Positions 5,491 through 10,436 of a stretch of 10,436 nucleotides of DNA are shown piece after piece. The notes under the pieces are model-generated. The model saw only the letters and a list, made by a program, of their open reading frames with translations. It did no database searches and was not told the DNA's origin. The position numbers were made by a program, and so were the translations under genes. The DNA is from Longimicrobiales bacterium (GTDB lineage Bacteria; Gemmatimonadota; Gemmatimonadetes; Longimicrobiales; Gaopeijiaceae): positions 1-10,436 of the forward strand of contig JANQME010000061.1 in assembly GCA_028280205.1 (NCBI GenBank), written 5' to 3'. Position 1 is the stretch's first letter, and the number at the start of each line of letters is the position of its first letter.

Positions 5491-6818
5491 GTAGACACTC
5501 CCAATCCCTCGGGGTTTTCCGGAAGTGCCGGCGGGAAGCCGTTCAACTGCCTCCAGATCTCGTACCACGCAGGGACCCGCTGCAGGAGGACCCATCCGTT
5601 GACGAGGACGCCCTGGCGCAGCCAGCGGGCCCCAGGCCACTCCACCACGTCGCCGTTCCGCAGAACATCGGGCCGGGGAGCCACGAGCACACGGAACCGA
5701 CCGGTCCCGTCGTCCGTCGGGTCGATGAGCACGACCTCGCCGCCGAACGTTCCGCGCGCAACCGAGGGCCACCCGATGAACTGCACGGCCGGCCAGCCCT
5801 CGAACTGGAGTCGCACCCCGCTTCCCTCCTGGACGGTGCCGTCCGGCAGCGTCTCCCGGGCCTGCACGAGTGGCACGTCGTTGCCGTCGAGCCACAACTC
5901 GACCATCCGGTTGTCGGTCTCCGGTACGATCGTCGCAAGCGGCTTTCCTGCGCTCAGGAAGGTCCCTTCGCTGGCGTCCACGCGGAAGATCACCCCATCG
6001 CGTGGTGCCACGACCTCGAGCGTGCGGGTCTGGTTCAGGCGGCTCTGCATCGAGACCAGCGACTGTGACTTGGACGCCGAGTCGGCCTGCGCCTGGTTCA
6101 GATCCGCCCGAGCCTTTGCGATCTCGGCTCGCGTGTCGAGCTCCGCCTTCTGGCGATCAGCCCGGGCCTGGAGGAGCTCGGCCGCCGTCTTGTCCCGCTC
6201 CAGCGTCGCCAGCTCGAACTCGCGCTGGGACGCCAGCCCCATCGGGTTCTCGTACAGACTCCGGATTCGGTCGTACTGCAGCGCCGCGGTGAGAGAGGCG
6301 AAGCGTGCCGCCTCGAGCTTCTGATCCGCGGCCGCGATCACCTGCGGCAGCGAACCCTCCTTCTGGGTGAGTTGCCCCCGCATCTGCTCGACCTTCTCCG
6401 TCGCGGCTTCGAGCTGCGTCTCTGCGGCGGCGACCTGGCTGCGCACGTTGTCGAGCAGCTCCGGGTCGTTGTCCGCCATCACGAAGAGAACCTCGCCCTC
6501 GTGGACCGGCTGGCCCTCGACGACGTGCGACGTCTCGAGGCGTCCGGACAGCGGGGCCTCGAGCACGAGCGGTCGCTCGAGCGGGTTGAAGGCGACGACC
6601 CGGCCCTTCCCGCCCACGAACTGCTGCCAGGGCAGAACGAGGATCAGGATGGTGTACGCAAAGATCGCGACGAGCGTATAGCGGCCGATCCGCCGAACGA
6701 AGCCCGGCGACTGGGACATGTCGAGCGATTCGAGGTCCGACCGATGATCGAGCATCGGGAGCGCATCGCTCGGCAGGCCCTCCCGATCGTGTACGTACTC
6801 CTCCCGTGACATACTCAT
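5487..6818 (-). CDS. HlyD-type periplasmic adaptor (membrane fusion protein)
   Basis: This is the adaptor that bridges the inner-membrane ABC protein and the TolC-type channel. The product has 443 residues, typical of HlyD-like type I secretion adaptors. A cytosolic N-terminus of about 45 residues is followed by one membrane helix (46-66). The first lipoyl half is at about 76-115 (RPLVLEAPLSGRL...). A long coiled-coil hairpin rich in A, E, Q, K and R spans about 115-262. The second lipoyl half is VVAPRDGVIFRVDASEGTFL (269-288), and beta-barrel domains follow to about 420. The C-terminal NGWVLLQRVPAWYEIWRQL (417-435) looks like a conserved subfamily tail, judged from memory. The ATG at 6818 was chosen because its ATGA overlaps the stop of the ABC gene. 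A second in-frame ATG lies two codons later. The frame is open upstream to 7019, but that part is shadow of the ABC ATPase domain. The stop overlaps the tolC-like start in the same way. Confidence 0.93.
   Translation of the reverse strand: MSMSREEYVHDREGLPSDALPMLDHRSDLESLDMSQSPGFVRRIGRYTLVAIFAYTILILVLPWQQFVGGKGRVVAFNPLERPLVLEAPLSGRLETSHVVEGQPVHEGEVLFVMADNDPELLDNVRSQVAAAETQLEAATEKVEQMRGQLTQKEGSLPQVIAAADQKLEAARFASLTAALQYDRIRSLYENPMGLASQREFELATLERDKTAAELLQARADRQKAELDTRAEIAKARADLNQAQADSASKSQSLVSMQSRLNQTRTLEVVAPRDGVIFRVDASEGTFLSAGKPLATIVPETDNRMVELWLDGNDVPLVQARETLPDGTVQEGSGVRLQFEGWPAVQFIGWPSVARGTFGGEVVLIDPTDDGTGRFRVLVAPRPDVLRNGDVVEWPGARWLRQGVLVNGWVLLQRVPAWYEIWRQLNGFPPALPENPEGLGVST
5498..5502 (-). 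promoter_or_regulatory. Shine-Dalgarno site for the tolC-like gene inside the adaptor gene
   Basis: On the minus strand GGGAG lies seven bases before the ATG at 5490, within the last codons of the adaptor gene. Together with the ATGA overlap it supports this start and allows reinitiation by the ribosome that ends the adaptor. Confidence 0.6.
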
Positions 6819-8554
6819 ACCGCCACCCCCGGCTGACCGGCGGCGAACTCCGCGATGTTCACTCGACGGGCACAGGTGTTCAGAACGTCGTCGTCGTGCG
6901 AGGCGACCAGGAGCGTCCAGGGTGCCGCAGGATCGAAGACCGTGTTCATGAGATCCTTCAGCGTGCGTGGCTCCAGATTCTCGAGCGCCTCGTCGATGAG
7001 AAGCAGTCGCGGCGCACACACGATGGCACGTGCCACGACGAGACGGCTGCGCTGCGACGAGGAGAGCGGTCGCCCGCCCATGCGGAGCTTCGTTTCGAGC
7101 CCCTCGGGCAGGCGGAGCACGGCGTTGAGCAGGCCCACCGATTCGAGCGCCGTCTCGACCTGAGAGCGCGTCAGCCCTTCGCGTCCGAAGCGGACGTTCT
7201 CCAGAATGGACCCCTCGACGATGTCGTGCCCGCGCACGAGTGCGACGGTCTGCCGATAGCGCTCCAGATCCCAGTTGCGGATGTCGACCTGGTCCACGCG
7301 GACGATGCCTCCCTGGGCCGACCGGACACCATACAGGATGTCGAAGAGCGTGCTCGTCCCGTCGCCGGCCGAGCCCACGACCGCCACGCGTTCCCCGGGC
7401 TCGACGTGCAGCGTGAGGTCTTTCAGGATGGGTCGCTCCGGATGATAGCCGAAGGCGAGCCCGTCGACGTCGATCCGCATCCCGGCAGGGGCGTCGGGGG
7501 CCACGTCCTCACCGTCACTCCTCTGGATCGGCAGATCCACCACGTACCCGATCTTGTCCACTGCGGCGAGCGCGTCGTAGAAGGTCTCCGCGTACTTTCC
7601 GAGAGAGGCGAGGTTCGCGAGGATCGTCGACACGATCAGCTCGGCGGCGACCAGCTGACCGAGCGTGAGCTGGCCCTCGAGAACCAGGAAGCCGCCGACG
7701 CCGAGCAGCGAAGCCGACGCGATGGCCTGCAGGCCGAGAAGGCCGACGATCTGCCGGAACACGATCCGGTAGTGGGTGCCTCGAGCCTCCAGGTACTCCT
7801 CCGCGAGGGCGTCGGCCCGGCGCGAGGCGATCCGCGCCCCACCGTCGCTCTTGAAGAGGTAGGGGAAGAGCGCGACCTGTTCGAGCCACGCCGCCACGTC
7901 GTGCTTCGCGTACGACTCGCGGATGCTCGTGCGGACCGCCCCGACCCCGAAGCCGTAGAGGACCACGACCAGGGAGATGATGAGCAGGAGGTCGAAGACG
8001 AGGAGGAAGGGGTGGTAGAATCCGAGGATCAGCAGCCCCACCGACGCCCCGAGCACGAGGTTCAGCCCATCCAGCAGGAGCATGGACGCGGCCTTCTGGA
8101 CCGTGATCATATCGAAGAAGCGGTTGACCAGGTCCGGACCGGCCTTCCGGTCCAGCGCCGCCATCTCCACGCGCGGGAGGCGGTAGACCATGTCGGCGGT
8201 GAGCCGGACGAAGAGTCGCCGCTGGATCAGCTCCGTCACGTAGTACTGGGCCGCTCGAACCAGCCCGAGCAGGATCAGAAAGCCGAACAGACCGAGCGAC
8301 AGGATGACGAGCGCCTGGATGTACACACCCTCGCTCGCTCCGAAGGCGAGGTTGTTGACGAGGATGTCGACGGCGATCGGCGTCGCCAGGTACAGGATGC
8401 CGGAGAAGACCGCGAAGAGCGCGATCGTGGCGAGGTCTTCACGCTCGGGGAGCAGGAGTTGGTACAAACGCCGGAAAGGAGCCGGCGTGGGTGCGTATTC
8501 GCCGACATGCGACGACGACGCGCCCGCTCCGTTGGTGTGGGCGCTGGATACCAT
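6815..8554 (-). CDS. ABC exporter, fused permease-ATPase with degenerate nucleotide-binding motifs
   Basis: This is an inner-membrane ABC half-transporter of 579 residues. A short soluble N-terminus (1-40) precedes about six membrane helices (roughly 41-58, 77-99, 158-180, 183-203, 264-290 and 297-316). The nucleotide-binding domain runs from about 358. No C39 peptidase domain is present. Kept motifs are the A-loop aromatic (FGYHPERP, Y370), Walker B LLLIDEA (D521, E522) and the H-loop (ASHDD, H553). Altered motifs are Walker A GSAGDGTST, with T400 where lysine is expected (codon ACG); the Q-loop region LVRGHD, with no glutamine; the signature LSSSQ (497-501) for LSGGQ; and the D-loop ENLE for SALD. 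Canonical ATP hydrolysis is therefore doubtful. It may use another mechanism, pair with an active partner or be a weak ATPase. The ATG at 8554 was chosen because the further upstream frame lies antisense to queE. It has no obvious SD. It is first in the operon, with an ATGA junction to the adaptor. Confidence 0.92.
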   Translation of the reverse strand: MVSSAHTNGAGASSSHVGEYAPTPAPFRRLYQLLLPEREDLATIALFAVFSGILYLATPIAVDILVNNLAFGASEGVYIQALVILSLGLFGFLILLGLVRAAQYYVTELIQRRLFVRLTADMVYRLPRVEMAALDRKAGPDLVNRFFDMITVQKAASMLLLDGLNLVLGASVGLLILGFYHPFLLVFDLLLIISLVVVLYGFGVGAVRTSIRESYAKHDVAAWLEQVALFPYLFKSDGGARIASRRADALAEEYLEARGTHYRIVFRQIVGLLGLQAIASASLLGVGGFLVLEGQLTLGQLVAAELIVSTILANLASLGKYAETFYDALAAVDKIGYVVDLPIQRSDGEDVAPDAPAGMRIDVDGLAFGYHPERPILKDLTLHVEPGERVAVVGSAGDGTSTLFDILYGVRSAQGGIVRVDQVDIRNWDLERYRQTVALVRGHDIVEGSILENVRFGREGLTRSQVETALESVGLLNAVLRLPEGLETKLRMGGRPLSSSQRSRLVVARAIVCAPRLLLIDEALENLEPRTLKDLMNTVFDPAAPWTLLVASHDDDVLNTCARRVNIAEFAAGQPGVAV

Positions 8555-8633
8555 GATGGGGTGCTGGGAGGGGAACCGTTTCCGGGTCGGGCGACGCTGG
8601 GTGCCCTCGGGTTCGTTGCGTAGTTTCACCCAA

Positions 8634-9302
8634 ATGAACGTCAAGTTCCTTCGTATTTCAGAAATATTCCATTCGATCCAAGGTGAGTCGACATGGGCCG
8701 GTGTGCCGTGCACGTTCGTCCGGATCACAGGATGTCCGCTCCGGTGTTCGTGGTGCGACACGGCGTACGCCTTCCAGGGCGGCACGCGAATGACCCTCGA
8801 TGAGATCGTGCGGCAGGTGGGCGAATATCCGGCGCGCGTGATCGAGATCACCGGGGGGGAGCCGCTCGCCCACCCCGGCTCCGTGGAGCTCGCCGACCGG
8901 CTGATCGGAGCGGGCTACACCGTCCTCGTGGAGACTTCGGGTGCGTACGATGTGTCGCGACTCGACCCGCGTGTGCACCGCATCATGGACTTGAAGTGTC
9001 CGGGCTCGGGTGAGAGTGCCCGGAACCTCTGGTCGAACCTCGACCACCTCACGGGACGCGACGAGGTGAAGTTCGTCGTGGGCGATCGCACCGACTACGA
9101 GTGGACGAGGGACGTGATCGGGCGCCACGACCTCGGCGACAGGGTGGACGAGGGCTCGCTGCGGGCGCTGCTCATCTCCCCCGTCTGGGGCGAGATCGAC
9201 CTCGAGGAGCTCGCCGGCTGGATCCTCGAGGATGGCCTGCCGGTCCGCTTCCAGCTCCAGATGCACAAGGTGATCTGGGGAGTCGACCGCATCGGCGTCT
9301 GA
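8634..9302 (+). CDS. queE: 7-carboxy-7-deazaguanine synthase (radical SAM)
   Basis: QueE converts 6-carboxy-5,6,7,8-tetrahydropterin to 7-carboxy-7-deazaguanine with SAM and a [4Fe-4S] cluster. This is the ring-contraction step on the way to preQ0, queuosine and other 7-deazapurines. The product has 222 residues, in the normal range for this small radical SAM family. Visible features are the N-terminal EIFHSIQGEST (10-20) with the conserved QGE, and the cluster motif GCPLRCSWCDT with C34, C38 and C41 (CX3CX2C). The SAM-binding ITGGEPL is at 72-78, MDLKCPGSGE at 118-127 and the family tail LQMHKVIWG at 198-206. The ATG at 8634 gives the expected N-terminus. No SD is seen, and TAGTTT (8621-8626) lies 7 bases upstream, so a leaderless or near-leaderless transcript is possible. 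No queC, queD or queF is in the window. It is divergent from the exporter and coupled to the Nudix gene. Confidence 0.93.
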   Translation: MNVKFLRISEIFHSIQGESTWAGVPCTFVRITGCPLRCSWCDTAYAFQGGTRMTLDEIVRQVGEYPARVIEITGGEPLAHPGSVELADRLIGAGYTVLVETSGAYDVSRLDPRVHRIMDLKCPGSGESARNLWSNLDHLTGRDEVKFVVGDRTDYEWTRDVIGRHDLGDRVDEGSLRALLISPVWGEIDLEELAGWILEDGLPVRFQLQMHKVIWGVDRIGV

Positions 9303-9934
9303 TGCCGATCGCGTCGGATCCCCGCCTCCGCGCCCTCCGCCGGCGCCTTTGGCCGGACGTCGGAGCGTCCGCGATCGGCGAAGCCGCGCTCGGAATCGAC
9401 GAGGTCCCGGATCCCGGGGTCGGACGGATGGAGGCGGCCGTGGCGGTGGTCGTGCGCGCCCGGCCCGAGCTGGACGTACTGCTCATCAAGCGGGCCGAAC
9501 ACGAGCGGGATCCCTGGTCCGGGCAGATGGCTCTGCCCGGCGGGCGATGGGAGACCGGCGACATCGGACTCCTGCGCACCGCCGTCCGCGAGACGCTCGA
9601 GGAGACCGGGGTCGACCTGGGGAACGGCGGGGAGCCCATGGGTCGCTTGCCGGAGGTTGCGCCGGCGAGCCTGCGGTTACCGAAGATGCGTATCGTACCT
9701 TACGTCTTCGGCGTACCGGCGGCCACGGAAGCTCGCGTCGCCAGCCACGAGCTCGACAGTGTCCACTGGGTCCGCCTCGCTCGCCTCGCGGACCCGGACA
9801 CCGCTTCCACCACGAGGATCCGCTTCGACGGCTTCTCGAAGGAGTTTCCCAGCTACCTCGTCGCCGGCGAGCACGTCTGGGGCCTCACCCACCGCATCCT
9901 CGCGTCGTTCCTGGAGCGGTACCGGGAGCACTGA
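9302..9934 (+). CDS. Nudix hydrolase, CoA pyrophosphatase (NudL/NUDT7) type
   Basis: This is a Nudix hydrolase likely to split CoA or a CoA derivative into adenosine 3',5'-bisphosphate and a phosphopantetheine product in the cytoplasm. The product has 210 residues, close to bacterial NudL proteins. The UPF0035-type signature is visible as LLIKRAEHERDPWSGQMALP (60-79). The Nudix box runs from G80-G81 to R96-E97, E100-E101 and G103. It has D87 where the general box has glutamate, and eight rather than seven residues before the arginine. NudL and NUDT7 have the same arrangement as I recall it, which supports the subfamily call. The ATG at 9302 shares its A with the queE stop (TGATG), so translation is probably coupled. 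A longer frame starting at 9101 overlaps queE and was discarded. CoA as substrate rests on family motifs only; another nucleoside diphosphate derivative is possible. Confidence 0.88.
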   Translation: MPIASDPRLRALRRRLWPDVGASAIGEAALGIDEVPDPGVGRMEAAVAVVVRARPELDVLLIKRAEHERDPWSGQMALPGGRWETGDIGLLRTAVRETLEETGVDLGNGGEPMGRLPEVAPASLRLPKMRIVPYVFGVPAATEARVASHELDSVHWVRLARLADPDTASTTRIRFDGFSKEFPSYLVAGEHVWGLTHRILASFLERYREH

Positions 9935-9940
9935 GCGGGT

Positions 9941-9957
9941 CGGTCGCGCAGCGACCG
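9941..9957. terminator. Perfect hairpin after the Nudix gene, possible terminator
   Basis: CGGTCGC (9941-9947), loop GCA, GCGACCG (9951-9957) forms a perfect 7 bp GC stem starting six bases after the Nudix stop codon. It lies in the 82-base gap between convergent genes, where it could end or protect the queE-Nudix transcript and act on the opposite strand too. No run of T follows on either side, so intrinsic termination is not established. Confidence 0.4.
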
Positions 9958-10016
9958 CAGCGCAGCGCCCGAGAGAGATCGCCGTCGGCCCCTCCGCCGC
10001 GCCTATCCGTCGAGCG

Positions 10017-10436
10017 TCAGTTCACCCACTCCGCAATGAACACGTTCGTATCCGACGTCCCACCGTTGTTGCGGTTGGAGCCGAAGACGAGATGCCGCCC
10101 ATCCGGGCTGAAGACGGGGAAGCCGTCGAAGCCCTCGGAGTAGGTGACGCGCTCCATCCCGGTGCCGTCGAGGTTGATCATGTAGATCTCGAAGTCGCGC
10201 CCGGCGGGGTCGTGGTGGTTCGAGCTCCACAGGACCTTGTCGCCGTCGGGGTGCCAGTACGGCGCGAAGTTGGCACCGCCCACGTCCGTGAGCTGGCGCA
10301 CGTTCGAGCCGTCCGCGTCCATCACGTAGATCTCGAGCTCGCCCGGACGCAGAAGACCCTGGCTCAGGAGGTTCACGTAGTCCTCGGCCTCGGCGCCGCC
10401 GGGCTCCGGGTAGTGCGCCCGCCACACGATCTTCGA
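10017..10436 (-). CDS. PD40/WD40-like beta-propeller protein, C-terminal part (N-terminus beyond right edge)
   Basis: The visible 139 residues are the C-terminal end of a TolB-like beta-propeller protein; the frame is open to the window edge. Repeating blades are plain: GELEIYVMDADGSNVRQLT, then APYWHPDGDKVLWSSN, then DFEIYMINLDGTGMERVT, then FPVFSPDGRHLVFGSN. These match the PD40 pattern (P-D-G with a following hydrophobic strand and S-N/S-D). Such proteins are usually exported and act in the periplasm as binding or scaffold domains, or are fused to peptidases or amidohydrolases. The lost N-terminus would show the signal peptide and any enzyme domain. A GTG at 10427 is internal and not a likely start, because the repeat pattern continues upstream of it (SKIVWRA). 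Length and function are therefore open. It is convergent with the Nudix gene. Confidence 0.88.
   Translation of the reverse strand, partial: SKIVWRAHYPEPGGAEAEDYVNLLSQGLLRPGELEIYVMDADGSNVRQLTDVGGANFAPYWHPDGDKVLWSSNHHDPAGRDFEIYMINLDGTGMERVTYSEGFDGFPVFSPDGRHLVFGSNRNNGGTSDTNVFIAEWVN

Noticed and set aside
6806..8623. Plus-strand open frame of 605 codons opposite the ABC gene
   Set aside because: It is acidic/arginine-rich with no domain and is the complement of a gene with transmembrane and ATPase motifs.
8304..8633. Upstream extension of queE
   Set aside because: It overlaps the ABC gene antisense and has no family similarity; QueE proteins begin near the MNVKFLRISEIF segment.
8555..8851. N-terminal extension of the ABC protein, which could have held a peptidase domain
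   Set aside because: The extra 99 codons are antisense to the conserved N-terminus of queE, show no C39-like motifs, and would remove the divergent promoter region.
1..10436. tRNA genes, CRISPR repeats, insertion sequences or long repeats
   Set aside because: No regularly spaced repeats, cloverleaf-like arms, transposase motifs or terminal inverted repeats were found by eye; the genes leave no gap over 130 bases to hold them.

Overview
This is a high-GC window (about two thirds G+C by eye) from a diderm bacterium: it encodes a TolC-type outer membrane channel, a periplasmic adaptor and a protein of the PD40/TolB-like propeller class. The composition, very tight gene packing and mix of genes would suit Gemmatimonadota or a similar high-GC environmental lineage. 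That placement is an inference; the window has no rRNA or other phylogenetic marker. I see no tRNA, CRISPR array, insertion sequence, integrase or attachment site, and no stretch over 130 bases between genes.

Layout. On the left edge a family 2 glycosyltransferase (1-878, minus, 3' end cut off) is divergent from a class V, kynureninase-like PLP enzyme (1008-2135, plus). A convergent minus-strand pair follows: a zinc-less MDR oxidoreductase (2535-3572) and a small MazG-type nucleotide pyrophosphohydrolase (2146-2538), joined by a GTGA stop/start overlap. A 110-residue protein of unknown function (3662-3994, plus) lies divergent from the oxidoreductase.

The centre (4021-8554, minus) is a three-gene operon for a complete tripartite export machine, transcribed in the order ABC permease/ATPase, HlyD-type adaptor, TolC-type channel. 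Each junction is an ATGA overlap, so the three products are probably translationally coupled. The ABC protein keeps Walker B and the H-loop, but its Walker A lysine is replaced by threonine, its Q-loop glutamine is missing, and its signature motif reads LSSSQ. It has no peptidase domain, and no cargo gene is visible nearby. This altered exporter is the most unusual content of the window.

On the right, divergent from the exporter, queE (7-carboxy-7-deazaguanine synthase, 8634-9302) overlaps a CoA-pyrophosphatase-type Nudix hydrolase (9302-9934) at TGATG. A convergent partial gene for a PD40/WD40-like propeller protein (10017-10436, minus) runs off the right edge.

The genes form several short, independent units of metabolism, nucleotide housekeeping and envelope export rather than one pathway. 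Only the exporter trio, and the pairs joined by overlaps, have direct sequence evidence of working or being expressed together.
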